A DNA stretch of 64,000 nt, taken from contig NZ_PPQC01000046.1 of assembly GCF_002902365.1 (NCBI RefSeq), forward strand, positions 1 through 64,000. Direction: 5' to 3'. The stretch comes from Staphylococcus cohnii subsp. cohnii. GTDB taxonomy: Bacteria > Bacillota > Bacilli > Staphylococcales > Staphylococcaceae. Both the position numbers and the translations under genes were made by a program. Position 1 is the stretch's first letter; each line of letters begins with the position of its first letter. Below are positions 1 through 7,967 of the stretch, one piece after another. The notes below the pieces were generated by a model. It saw only the letters and a list, made by a program, of their open reading frames with translations. It searched no databases and was not told the DNA's origin.

Positions 1-50
1 GCCATAAACATTTTGTTTTTTTCACTGTCTACTTGACAGGGTGCAGTTCA
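1..50. mobile_element. Possible terminal inverted repeat of an IS3/IS150-family element
   Basis: Read on the minus strand from position 50, the sequence begins TGAACTGCACCCTGTCAAGT and continues with a GTAGACAG-like stretch. This resembles the ends of IS150-group elements. No transposase reading frame is visible inside the window. If real, the element extends left of position 1 or is only a remnant. The match is from memory, so confidence is low. Confidence 0.25.
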
Positions 51-136
51 TCATCAAGTGGATTAGCCATTTTGTATTTAAATTGATTTCGTCGTCTCGA
101 CTTTAAACGTTACTTAGTGATATGATTCACCATATA

Positions 137-898
137 TTACCCTTTTACTAACCAGTCTATAGCACGTTTGATAGCATAGTCCCAATAAGCATAATCATGC
201 TCACCTGGCCCATCCTCAAAACAATATGAAATTTGCTTTTCATCTAGATATTTAATAAATTTTTTATTATCTTCATGTAGTGCATCTTCTGTACCACACA
301 TAATTAATAAATCTGGTATCTCTTTACCTTGTTGAATTGCCTGGTCAACTAAATAATATGGGTCCAAGTCATTACCTGTAGCATTTTTTGAAACACCTGC
401 AATTGCTTCTCCAGAATAATCGTACCAATCATAATCCATGAACGTCTGAGCATCATATACTGCCGATAAGGGACAAGCCTTTGCAAATCGATGTCCCTCA
501 GCTAATGCAAACTTGATTGTTCCGTAACCTCCCATGGAATGACCAGCGATAAAATTATCTTCTCTCTTTTGTGACAAAGGTAAAATTTGATGTGCATAAT
601 CAAGTACTTCTAGCACATAATCATAATACTTATGACCAAAAACCATATTACTATAACCACTGTGATCTGCATTAGGCATAATAACTGCAAGTTGTTGCTC
701 ATTCGCATAGCGCTCTATACTTGTGTAACGCATATACGAAGTTTCATCACTAGACAAACCATGCAGTAATAATAGTGTTTTTAGTGGTTTAGGCTGTGTA
801 CCTTTTTTAAAATAACTTTCAACCTCTGGAAGAATTACCATAAAATGATGATGCATACCTATTGTCTTTGAATTGTAATTAATCGATAATAGTGCCAA
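137..898 (-). CDS. Alpha/beta-hydrolase esterase (tributyrin esterase / FrmB-like)
   Basis: A soluble serine esterase of about 253 residues in the esterase D/FrmB family, with no signal peptide. The nucleophile elbow GHSMGG lies near residue 124, the oxyanion-side LLLLHG near 45-50, an acidic residue in CGTEDALHED near 205 and a histidine in GPGEHDYAYW near 237, giving a full Ser-Asp-His triad. The frame is open to a GTG at 907, but that GTG is only two bases from the GAAGG ribosome site. I therefore prefer the TTG at 898, which gives an MALLSINY start like staphylococcal relatives. It lies a few bases behind opuCD on the same strand and is probably the last gene of that operon. Hydrolysis of acylcarnitines is an inference from context. 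Confidence 0.8.
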   Translation of the reverse strand: MALLSINYNSKTIGMHHHFMVILPEVESYFKKGTQPKPLKTLLLLHGLSSDETSYMRYTSIERYANEQQLAVIMPNADHSGYSNMVFGHKYYDYVLEVLDYAHQILPLSQKREDNFIAGHSMGGYGTIKFALAEGHRFAKACPLSAVYDAQTFMDYDWYDYSGEAIAGVSKNATGNDLDPYYLVDQAIQQGKEIPDLLIMCGTEDALHEDNKKFIKYLDEKQISYCFEDGPGEHDYAYWDYAIKRAIDWLVKG

Positions 899-913
899 TG
901 ATTTCACGACCTT

Positions 914-1606
914 CTATTCATTAATACTTTGCGGCTTAGTTTTACCTCTTTTTTCTGCTTTATGTGCAGGATCTAAACGTTTCTCCAATAATCTTAAACC
1001 GACATCTATAATAATAGCGATTAATGCGATTGGTATCGCACCAGCTAAGATAAACGTTGTACCATCTGTAGCGTTTGTTCCTCGGATAACGATGTCACCT
1101 AATGTAGGTGCACCAATAAACGAACCAACTGCTACAACACCAATTGCAACAACCAGTGCAATTCTTAATCCACCTAATATGACTGAGAGTGATAAAGGTA
1201 ACTCAATCATTCTTAATACTTGATTTCGCGTCATACCCATACCTTTACCAGCATCTTTAATATTCGCATCAACACCCATTATACCTGTATAAGTATTTTT
1301 TATAATCGGTAATAGCGCATATAAAAATACCGTTACCACGACTGTAGTAGTACCTAATCCCATGACAAGCATGAGTATCGCTAACATTGCAATAACCGGA
1401 ACGGTTTGAATAATATTCGCGATAGTAATAATAACACCAGAAAACTTACTATATCTTGCAATTATGATACCAATTGGAATACCAACAATAGATGCAAAGA
1501 GTACACCGTAAACAGACATTAATAAATGTTTTAAAAATAAATCCCAAAGGTAGCCATAGTTGACTGAATAATATTCTACTAATTGTTGTAATAAATTACC
1601 TTCCAT
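914..1606 (-). CDS. opuCD: OpuC-type osmolyte ABC transporter, permease subunit (OpuCD-like)
   Basis: A membrane permease of 230 residues with about six hydrophobic helices, of the binding-protein-dependent transport family. The cytoplasmic EAA loop (DAGKGMGMTRNQVLRMIELP, near residue 118-137) contacts the ATPase. Together with OpuCB it should form the channel for quaternary-amine osmolytes such as carnitine, glycine betaine or choline. Its start codon overlaps the stop of the binding-protein gene by one base (TAATG), which implies translational coupling. Because it lies behind carnitine-degrading enzymes, carnitine is the likely main substrate here. That specificity is inferred. Confidence 0.9.
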   Translation of the reverse strand: MEGNLLQQLVEYYSVNYGYLWDLFLKHLLMSVYGVLFASIVGIPIGIIIARYSKFSGVIITIANIIQTVPVIAMLAILMLVMGLGTTTVVVTVFLYALLPIIKNTYTGIMGVDANIKDAGKGMGMTRNQVLRMIELPLSLSVILGGLRIALVVAIGVVAVGSFIGAPTLGDIVIRGTNATDGTTFILAGAIPIALIAIIIDVGLRLLEKRLDPAHKAEKRGKTKPQSINE

Positions 1607-2547
1607 TAGTTTTGACCACCTTTCTTATCATTTTCAAAATAATTATGTTTTTTTAAGAAGTTCTCAGCAACGACTGCTGGTTCTTGTCCTTCACCATCTG
1701 CTTGATAATTAAGTTTTTGCATTTCAGATGTCGAAACTTTTTTGTCTAGTTTATTGATGATTGGTTTTAACTCTGGATGTTTATCTAACAATTCATTCGT
1801 AGCAACCGCACTTGCATCATATGGTGGGAAAAATTGTTTATCATCCTTTAAAACTTTTAAGTCATATGCTGCAATACGTCCATCCGTTGAATAACCTACA
1901 GCTACATCTAAATTATTAGAGTTTAATGCATCATATACTAAACCAATTTGCATTGGTCTGATAGTATCAAATTTAAAACCATATTCTTTTGTAAATCCAG
2001 GATAACCGTCACCTTCACGGTTTAACCAAGAACTATCTATACCGAGTTTAAGTTCAGGATGTTTTTTCAAATCAGATACAGTTTCTAAATTATATTTTTC
2101 TGCTGTTTCCTTAGTGACCATAAATGCGTATGTGTTAGCAAAACCGTAAGAGTTAAAGAAGGTTTGGTCGAATTTTTTTTGGAAACCATCTTGAGTTGCT
2201 TTCATAGCTTTTTTAGGATCTTTAATTGGATCTTCATTTAAGGCACCAGTTAAATCAGTACCATTATATCTAGCACCTGACATATTCGCGTCACCATTTA
2301 CTAACGCATTGTGTTGAATGGTACTTGATCCTAAATTATTAATTAAAGTGGGTTTAATTTCACCATTTGTATCGTGTTCTATTAACAGTCTCAACATATG
2401 AGACATAATTTGTGATTCACTTGTTGCAAGTGCTGTGATTTTAATATCTTGTTCTGAACTGTTGCTACCTAATCCTGGTAAACTACATCCAGATAAGACC
2501 GTCAGACACAACACAAGCACAATACAATATTGTTTCAATTTCTTCAT
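1606..2547 (-). CDS. opuCC: OpuC-type osmolyte-binding lipoprotein (OpuCC-like)
   Basis: A substrate-binding protein of 313 residues in the OpuAC family, which delivers the osmolyte to the OpuCB/CD permease. The N-terminus is a lipoprotein signal peptide: a basic start (MKKLKQ), a hydrophobic stretch and the lipobox LSGC with the lipidated cysteine near residue 21. The mature protein should therefore be anchored on the outer face of the membrane. The start is an ATG preceded by a GGAGGA-type site. It is third in the transporter gene order CA-CB-CC-CD. Carnitine or betaine binding is known for the family, but which is preferred here cannot be read from sequence. Confidence 0.9.
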   Translation of the reverse strand: MKKLKQYCIVLVLCLTVLSGCSLPGLGSNSSEQDIKITALATSESQIMSHMLRLLIEHDTNGEIKPTLINNLGSSTIQHNALVNGDANMSGARYNGTDLTGALNEDPIKDPKKAMKATQDGFQKKFDQTFFNSYGFANTYAFMVTKETAEKYNLETVSDLKKHPELKLGIDSSWLNREGDGYPGFTKEYGFKFDTIRPMQIGLVYDALNSNNLDVAVGYSTDGRIAAYDLKVLKDDKQFFPPYDASAVATNELLDKHPELKPIINKLDKKVSTSEMQKLNYQADGEGQEPAVVAENFLKKHNYFENDKKGGQN

Positions 2548-2562
2548 AATGTCCTCCTTAAA

Positions 2563-3198
2563 TTATCTGGATACTTTTAATCCCTTAGGTACAGCCCATC
2601 TTTCTACTAGTGACAGTAGGAAATCTACGATCAATGCTAAAGCAGTCACTAATACTGCTGCACTTACAATCATTAATGGGTCATACAAGTTTAATCCATT
2701 AAATACAAAATCACCTAAACCACCTGCGCCTACATAACTGGCTAAAGTTGCCCAACTAATTACGTAAACAGAAGATAAACGAATACCTCCTAGTATAAGC
2801 GGTAAGGCTAACGGTAATTCCACATCTTTCATTAATTGAAAACGTGTCATACCCATACTTGTGCCTGCTTCTTTAATGTTATCATCTATGTTTTGCACAC
2901 CTAATACAGTATTGTTTAAGATTGGCAATAATACATAAATAAATAAAGCTACAATTGCAGGTAATTTACCCACACCAAAGATTGGAATCATGACTGCTAA
3001 CACTGCTAATGTTGGTATCGTTTGTAACACACCAGCAATAGTTAGCACAATATTAGATGTTCTTTTCATTTTTGATAATAAAATACCCAATGGTACAGCG
3101 ATGACGATAGCAATTAACAAAGCGATGATTGAGATATAGAAATGTTCAACGGTTTTTGATATCAGTTGACCACCATACTGCTCTACAAAATCTTTCAT
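2563..3198 (-). CDS. opuCB: OpuC-type osmolyte ABC transporter, permease subunit (OpuCB-like)
   Basis: A permease of 211 residues with about six membrane helices, homologous to the OpuCD-like permease in the same cluster. The EAA-loop motif EAGTSMGMTRFQLMKDVELP lies near residue 107-126. It forms the membrane channel of the osmolyte importer with OpuCD. The start overlaps the stop of opuCA by one base, so the pair is translationally coupled. Its length matches OpuCB/ProW-type permeases of Firmicutes, and nothing is missing. Confidence 0.9.
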   Translation of the reverse strand: MKDFVEQYGGQLISKTVEHFYISIIALLIAIVIAVPLGILLSKMKRTSNIVLTIAGVLQTIPTLAVLAVMIPIFGVGKLPAIVALFIYVLLPILNNTVLGVQNIDDNIKEAGTSMGMTRFQLMKDVELPLALPLILGGIRLSSVYVISWATLASYVGAGGLGDFVFNGLNLYDPLMIVSAAVLVTALALIVDFLLSLVERWAVPKGLKVSR

Positions 3199-4382
3199 TA
3201 CTTATCAGCTCCTACATTATCGGGCTCAACAATAGCATTTTTTTGTGCACTAACATCTTCGTCTAACTCGCCCCAAATACTATCGTAAACGATGTCAACT
3301 AAGTTTGCTCTTGTAACTAGTCCAATCAATGTCTCTTCATCACTATCTACAACTGGTACATTTCTTACATTTCGTTTTAATATCGTACGCACCGTATCTT
3401 GTAATTTACTATCTACTCTTACTCTGTATATATCACGTTGCATTGTGTCAATGAGTTCTTTATGAGCTCGTAAACCTTGGTTAATATCTTCTATATCTAA
3501 ATATCCAAGTAATCTATCATTATTACCTACGACAAATAATGTATCGACACGTCGATCTCTCATAACCTTAACCGCTTCATTTAATGAACTATCTGCATGT
3601 ACAGTTACTGGTCGGATCATTGCATCTTTGACGGTTCTCATATTAGGTCTATCTTGAATCAATCTATTTTGACCAATAAAGTCACGTACGAAATCGTTTG
3701 CAGGATGTCGTAAAATATTATCTGGTGTATCATATTGAACGACTTTTCCTTCAGACATAATACAAATTTTATCTGCCAATTTAATCGCTTCATCCATATC
3801 ATGTGTGACAAAAATAAATGTTTTACCTAATTTTTGTTGCAGTTCTTTAACCAAATCCTGTAATGTATCTCTCGTAATTGGATCTAACGCACCGAATGGC
3901 TCATCCATTAAAATAACATCTTGTTCAGCTGCTAAAGCACGCACAACACCAATACGTTGTTGCTGTCCTCCAGACAATTGTGAAGGATATCTATCTAAGT
4001 ATTCTTCTGGTAAATCTACTAATTTTATCAATTCTTTAGCTTTTTTTTCTTTCTTTTCATCTGACCATTTTAATAATTTAGGTACTAAGACTATATTCTC
4101 TTTAATGGTCATATGAGGCATTAGACCAATTTGCTGAATCACATAACCAATTTTTCTACGTAATTCAACGGCGTTCATTTTGCGCACATTTTTACCATTG
4201 ATTGCAATTTCGCCTTCTGTAGCTTCTATCATTCTATTTATCATTCTTAAAGCAGTGGTCTTCCCACTCCCACTTGTACCGATAAACGCTATAAATTCAC
4301 CAGATTCGATTTCCAATGATATATTATCTACAGCTTTTTTTGTGCCACCATAAACTTTAGATAAGTTTTTTATACTTAACAT
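3198..4382 (-). CDS. opuCA: OpuC-type osmolyte ABC transporter ATPase with CBS domains (OpuCA-like)
   Basis: The ATP-binding subunit, 394 residues. The ATPase domain has Walker A GTSGSGKTT (about 35-43), signature LSGGQQQR (about 136-143), Walker B VILMDEP (about 156-162) and a switch histidine in VTHDMDEA. The C-terminal part, from about 255 to 375, is a tandem CBS pair. In this family the CBS module acts as an ionic-strength or nucleotide sensor controlling transport. A 290-base gap separates it from the thioesterase gene upstream, so it may have its own promoter as well as read-through from the carnitine enzymes. Confidence 0.92.
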   Translation of the reverse strand: MLSIKNLSKVYGGTKKAVDNISLEIESGEFIAFIGTSGSGKTTALRMINRMIEATEGEIAINGKNVRKMNAVELRRKIGYVIQQIGLMPHMTIKENIVLVPKLLKWSDEKKEKKAKELIKLVDLPEEYLDRYPSQLSGGQQQRIGVVRALAAEQDVILMDEPFGALDPITRDTLQDLVKELQQKLGKTFIFVTHDMDEAIKLADKICIMSEGKVVQYDTPDNILRHPANDFVRDFIGQNRLIQDRPNMRTVKDAMIRPVTVHADSSLNEAVKVMRDRRVDTLFVVGNNDRLLGYLDIEDINQGLRAHKELIDTMQRDIYRVRVDSKLQDTVRTILKRNVRNVPVVDSDEETLIGLVTRANLVDIVYDSIWGELDEDVSAQKNAIVEPDNVGADK

Positions 4383-4671
4383 GTGTTAATTCCTTTCTAT
4401 TTTTGTATTTACATTTAACATTTCATTTATAAATATAAGGCTAACTGTGGATGTTATACAAATCCGAAAATAAGTAAAAACATGTAGCACAACTAGCCCT
4501 ACTTTATTCATGTGTTGGTCAAAAATATCAATTTTGACTAATTTTTTTCATCCTATATCTATTAAGATAACTCAACAAATGAAAATAAACAATTTATAAC
4601 CTTAAGTTTTGTTAATTAAACTATTGAAATTAATTATCAATTCAATAGCTCAAAACAATGTTTCAAAAATA
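4383..4671. promoter_or_regulatory. Gap between thioesterase gene and opuCA with a GTCAAAA dyad
   Basis: This region lies between carnitine catabolic genes and opuCA, both on the minus strand. It contains an inverted repeat, GTCAAAA (4518-4524) and TTTTGAC (4532-4538), with a seven-base centre. There is no U-tract on the minus-strand side, so an operator fits better than a terminator of the upstream genes. A weak minus-strand promoter (TTGTAT, 17 bases, TTATAT) can be placed closer to opuCA. No gene is visible. Confidence 0.35.
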
Positions 4672-5139
4672 TTATTTTCGTTTTATGCCAATCAGTCGGC
4701 CTAATTCTTTTGGCGCTTCATGAATTGTTCCAACTTTAGTATAATCATCTATAGCATTTTTTATTTGTTCAGGGAAAGCTGCAGGTCTGCCTATTGTAGT
4801 GTCCATGCCCATAAGCATTACTTCATATGTTGCACAACGGTTATTTTGAGCATCTACTAAAGTCATAAAAACATGTAAACGTTTGGCATCATAATCATAT
4901 AGACTTACGTTCACAGTAATAAGTTCAGCTACGCTTATTTCTTTTAAATACACTACATGATTTTCTAAAGTGAACACTGTATAATTCAATTTTTTAATTG
5001 TATTCACATCTAAGCCTAGTGATGCCAGCCATGCATCTGTGGCATCACTAAATACTCGATTATATTCAGCGTCATTCATGTGCTGATTATGATCGACCCA
5101 AATATCTTTAACAGTGGTTTGATATTGAAATTGAGTCAT
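4672..5139 (-). CDS. Hot-dog thioesterase, probable betainyl-CoA thioesterase
   Basis: A small 155-residue acyl-CoA thioesterase of the 4-hydroxybenzoyl-CoA thioesterase (hot-dog) family. The active-site segment WVDHNQHMNDAEY near residue 14-26 carries the family's catalytic Asp and the following H-M-N. In carnitine-degrading bacteria the equivalent enzyme (CdhB) hydrolyses betainyl-CoA to glycine betaine and CoA. The pairing here with carnitine dehydrogenase and a BKACE enzyme supports that job. An in-frame TTG lies four codons upstream, but it falls inside the ribosome site, so the ATG at 5139 behind GGAGG is the start. It follows the dehydrogenase by 12 bases. Confidence 0.82.
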   Translation of the reverse strand: MTQFQYQTTVKDIWVDHNQHMNDAEYNRVFSDATDAWLASLGLDVNTIKKLNYTVFTLENHVVYLKEISVAELITVNVSLYDYDAKRLHVFMTLVDAQNNRCATYEVMLMGMDTTIGRPAAFPEQIKNAIDDYTKVGTIHEAPKELGRLIGIKRK

Positions 5140-5151
5140 ATGAACCTCCAA

Positions 5152-6105
5152 TTATTTAATACCCTTTTTCATTGATGCAGTGTCTTCTGGCCAATATGCT
5201 TCAGCTAATTCTTTCACTTTAACTAAGAATTCATTACGCTTTTGGTCTAATTCTGACATCGTTTGCCCTTGTGAAGCCGTTTCACAACCATTCACCACAT
5301 TATCATATAAATCCTGAGTTAGTTCAGGCGCAATTAATTTTGTCCATGGTTTCTTCAATGCTGGACCAAATTGTTTCAGCATATGACGCATACCGCCTTC
5401 TCCTCCAGCAAGATGGAATGTCATAAATGGTCCATACTGTGCATAACGTAAACCTGCTGCATGGGTAAATGCTTTATCTACTTCTTCAGTAGTTGCTATT
5501 CCTTCATTAACAATGTGTAATGATTCTCGCCATAGTGCCTCCATCAATCTATCTGCGATGTGTCCTTCAATTTCATGTCTGACATGTAGCACATCCATAC
5601 CAATGCTTTCGTACACTTTTTCTGCTTCTACTGTGACAGCTTCAGTTGTTTCTTTACCAGGTACAATTTCAACTAATGGCAAAATGTATACTGGGTGAAA
5701 CGGATGTGCAACAACCAAACGTTCAGGATGTTTTAAATTTTGTTGTAATTCTGAAGGCATAATGCCAGAAGTACTAGAACCAATAATGGCATCCTGACGT
5801 GCATAGGTATCGATTTCAGATAATACCTGTGCTTTTAGTTCTTCAATTTCTGGAACATTTTCTTGAATATGATCTGCATCTTTAACAGCCTCTTCTAAGC
5901 TTACCGTAAACGATAAATTCTCTAAAGACGCACCCTCTGCTAAACCTTGTTGCTCAGCATATGGCCAGTTTTGTTTCACTTGTTTTAACATGCTTTCATA
6001 AGCACCTTCACTGGGATCTGTCGCAATTACTTCGTGACCATGCGCTAAAATACGCGTAATCCAACCACTACCTATAACGCCCGTACCTACAACTGCAAAT
6101 TTCAT
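5152..6105 (-). CDS. lcdH: L-carnitine dehydrogenase (3-hydroxyacyl-CoA dehydrogenase family)
   Basis: A cytosolic NAD-dependent oxidoreductase of 317 residues that converts L-carnitine to 3-dehydrocarnitine. The N-terminal Rossmann motif GTGVIGSGW (7-15) is followed by a dinucleotide-binding acidic residue (ATDPSE). The catalytic histidine lies in AHPFHPVYILPLVEIV near residue 133-148, preceded by SSTSGIMPSELQ. The C-terminal half is the helical 3HCDH domain. The family also contains hydroxybutyryl-CoA dehydrogenases, but the length and the BKACE and thioesterase partners match carnitine dehydrogenase. The start overlaps the upstream stop (TAATG), with GGAGG inside the preceding gene. Confidence 0.88.
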   Translation of the reverse strand: MKFAVVGTGVIGSGWITRILAHGHEVIATDPSEGAYESMLKQVKQNWPYAEQQGLAEGASLENLSFTVSLEEAVKDADHIQENVPEIEELKAQVLSEIDTYARQDAIIGSSTSGIMPSELQQNLKHPERLVVAHPFHPVYILPLVEIVPGKETTEAVTVEAEKVYESIGMDVLHVRHEIEGHIADRLMEALWRESLHIVNEGIATTEEVDKAFTHAAGLRYAQYGPFMTFHLAGGEGGMRHMLKQFGPALKKPWTKLIAPELTQDLYDNVVNGCETASQGQTMSELDQKRNEFLVKVKELAEAYWPEDTASMKKGIK

Positions 6106-6992
6106 TATTTGCCTCCTTTAGGATCTCTAAGTTGGTATTGCTCACGCGCTTCAGCCGGTGTCATTGGCTCTATATCTAATGTTTTTAGTATTTCAACTGC
6201 ACGTTCAACTAGTTGTTCATTTGAAGCTTTAACACCTTTTGATAAATACAAGTTATCTTCTAAACCTACGCGGACATTTCCACCACGTTTCGCCGCTTCT
6301 TCTACAGTAGGTAGTTGCATTCTCCCAATACCAAAAGCTGACCAATGCGCATTTTCAGGAATACGTGTTTTAAAATATTCAATTGTCTCTGCATCGTTTT
6401 CAGCACCCCATGGAATACCTAGACAGAATTGGAACATGGGTTCGCCTTCAATGAGACCTTCATTAATTAATTGTTTTGCAAATGAAATATGCCCACTATC
6501 AAAGCATTCTAATTCAGGTTTTACACCTGCATCTTTTACTAATTGTGCTTGTTTTCTTAACCAATCAGCTGGGCTTAAGTAAACAGCGTCACCCATATTC
6601 ACACTACCACAATCAAGTGTGCACATTTCTGGTAATAATGCGCCAATCGCTTCATGTCTTTCTTCAGGTGTTTGCATATCTGAACCTTCACCTGCTGTAT
6701 ATGGATCTTCTAGGTTAGGGATAAAATCTCCGCCACCACCTGAAGTAATATTAATAATAATATCTTCATCAGCTTCTCTTATTAATCTTACTGCTTCTTT
6801 AAAAAATTCAACATCATGGCTTATGCCGCCTGTTTCTGGGTCACGTGCATGAATGTGTGCAACAGTAGCCCCTGCTTTCGCACATTTAATTGCTGAATCT
6901 GCAATTTCCTGAGGTGTTACAGGAACACTTTTATTTTTTTCTACAGTATCTCCAGCACCTGTTAAAGCTGCTGTTAGCATAACTTTTTTCAT
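6105..6992 (-). CDS. BKACE-family dehydrocarnitine cleavage enzyme
   Basis: A 295-residue zinc enzyme of the beta-keto acid cleavage (DUF849/BKACE) family. It should transfer the acetoacetyl part of 3-dehydrocarnitine using acetyl-CoA, giving acetoacetate and betainyl-CoA. Family marks are the N-terminal TAALTGAGD, the metal-binding HIHARDPETG near residue 46-55, NITSGGG near 80, and ECFDSGHI in the middle. The frame stays open upstream to 7103, but that extension crosses the promoter and terminator. The ATG at 6992 is seven bases behind GGAGG and is clearly the start. It is the first gene of the carnitine operon. Confidence 0.87.
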   Translation of the reverse strand: MKKVMLTAALTGAGDTVEKNKSVPVTPQEIADSAIKCAKAGATVAHIHARDPETGGISHDVEFFKEAVRLIREADEDIIINITSGGGGDFIPNLEDPYTAGEGSDMQTPEERHEAIGALLPEMCTLDCGSVNMGDAVYLSPADWLRKQAQLVKDAGVKPELECFDSGHISFAKQLINEGLIEGEPMFQFCLGIPWGAENDAETIEYFKTRIPENAHWSAFGIGRMQLPTVEEAAKRGGNVRVGLEDNLYLSKGVKASNEQLVERAVEILKTLDIEPMTPAEAREQYQLRDPKGGK

Positions 6993-7028
6993 ATATAAAC
7001 CTCCAACAGAGTTTTGATCACAGTTGAT

Positions 7029-7057
7029 AGTGTACCAACCGGACGGTTTAGTTTCAA
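7029..7057 (-). promoter_or_regulatory. Carnitine operon promoter with embedded operator palindrome
   Basis: On the minus strand the -35 element TTGAAA (7057-7052) and the -10 element TACACT (7034-7029) are separated by exactly 17 bases. The spacer contains the palindrome AACCGTCCGGTT (7037-7048 on the plus strand as AACCGGACGGTT). The predicted transcript starts about 30 bases before the BKACE gene. A repressor dimer on this site would block RNA polymerase. The TetR protein encoded just upstream is the obvious candidate. Confidence 0.7.
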
Positions 7058-7071
7058 CCCTTGCTACAGCT

Positions 7072-7110
7072 AAAAAAAGGGATAAGTGATGGTTTCTCAT
7101 CACTTATCCC
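7072..7110 (-). terminator. Rho-independent terminator of the tetR gene
   Basis: A 13-base perfect stem, GGGATAAGTGATG (7079-7091) and CATCACTTATCCC (7098-7110), is followed on the minus strand by a run of seven T (7078-7072). It lies between tetR and the carnitine promoter and should keep the two transcripts apart. Confidence 0.8.
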
Positions 7111-7171
7111 TATAGCATCAATACTTTCAACGAATCGAAAATTTTATTATTTTTTTATAATTTCAACTTTT

Positions 7172-7732
7172 TCATGCATCTTTTAATTCGATTTGTTTGT
7201 TTTCTGTATAAGATGTTAGTCGTTCTAAAACTTTTGCTCTCATTGTTTCATCAAGTGCGTCTAGTCCAAATATTTCCGATAACCATAAGCCGTCCACTGC
7301 TAAACGTATGATTGTTGCATCGACTTTATCAATGCCATCTTTTTCAATTTTTTCTTGCCAATCTTTATAGGTATCTTGTAGTGGTAATAATAAATTACTA
7401 TTAATACCCTGTGCAGCCAGCATACCAGAAGTAATTGATGCATTTTCTGAACGGTGTTCTCTAGTAGCTTCAATAAATGCACGCAATAATTTGCCAACTT
7501 CTTGTGACTCATTTTTAACATGTTCATTCACATTATTTCGATACAACTCATCTGCATGATCCACAAGTCCTTGTATCAATGCGAATTTATTTTTAAAATG
7601 ATACAGTAAACCACCTTTACTAACACCTGCTTTTTTAGCAACTGCATCAAGTGTTAAATACTCACTACCTTGCTCATTTACGATAGCCGCTGCTGCTTCT
7701 AATAGTTGAATACGTTTAGACACTCTTGCCAT
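7172..7732 (-). CDS. TetR-family transcriptional regulator of the carnitine genes
   Basis: A 186-residue TetR-type repressor. The helix-turn-helix lies in residues about 23-47 (LDAVAKKAGVSKGGLLYHF, then a K-rich helix). The rest is the helical ligand-binding and dimer domain (TetR C-terminal family). The start ATG is preceded by GAAGGTG. It is encoded immediately upstream of the carnitine enzymes in the same direction, with its own terminator. The palindrome in the carnitine promoter is the likely target, and carnitine or an acyl/CoA intermediate could be the inducer. Neither point can be shown from sequence alone. Confidence 0.85.
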   Translation of the reverse strand: MARVSKRIQLLEAAAAIVNEQGSEYLTLDAVAKKAGVSKGGLLYHFKNKFALIQGLVDHADELYRNNVNEHVKNESQEVGKLLRAFIEATREHRSENASITSGMLAAQGINSNLLLPLQDTYKDWQEKIEKDGIDKVDATIIRLAVDGLWLSEIFGLDALDETMRAKVLERLTSYTENKQIELKDA

Positions 7733-7877
7733 ATCTACACCTTCTCTTACAAAATATTACTTGATTCATCTACTATATTTATATTTGAGCAAACTATAAA
7801 CGATAAATGACAAAGTTGCAAGATTAATCTGGATTTTATAAACGACGCGATATCTATTTTTAAATAAATACGATGGT

Positions 7878-7890
7878 TTGGTTCAACCAA
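7878..7890. promoter_or_regulatory. Perfect 13-base palindrome upstream of tetR
   Basis: TTGGTTCAACCAA lies about 145 bases upstream of the tetR start. It shares GGTT/AACC half-elements with the operator in the carnitine promoter but has a different centre. It may be an autoregulatory site. No convincing promoter boxes surround it. Confidence 0.3.
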
Positions 7891-7967
7891 AATACGATTA
7901 AAAAATTTTGACAACCACGAACACTTTTTTGTCATTGAAGACTTAAGTCATGCTATAGCTTAATTGG

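Noticed and set aside
6109-6582. 157-codon plus-strand frame opposite the BKACE gene
   Set aside because: Antisense shadow; no start signal and no recognisable motif.
7747-7935. 62-codon minus-strand frame upstream of tetR
   Set aside because: No ribosome site, and it covers the presumed regulatory region with its palindrome.
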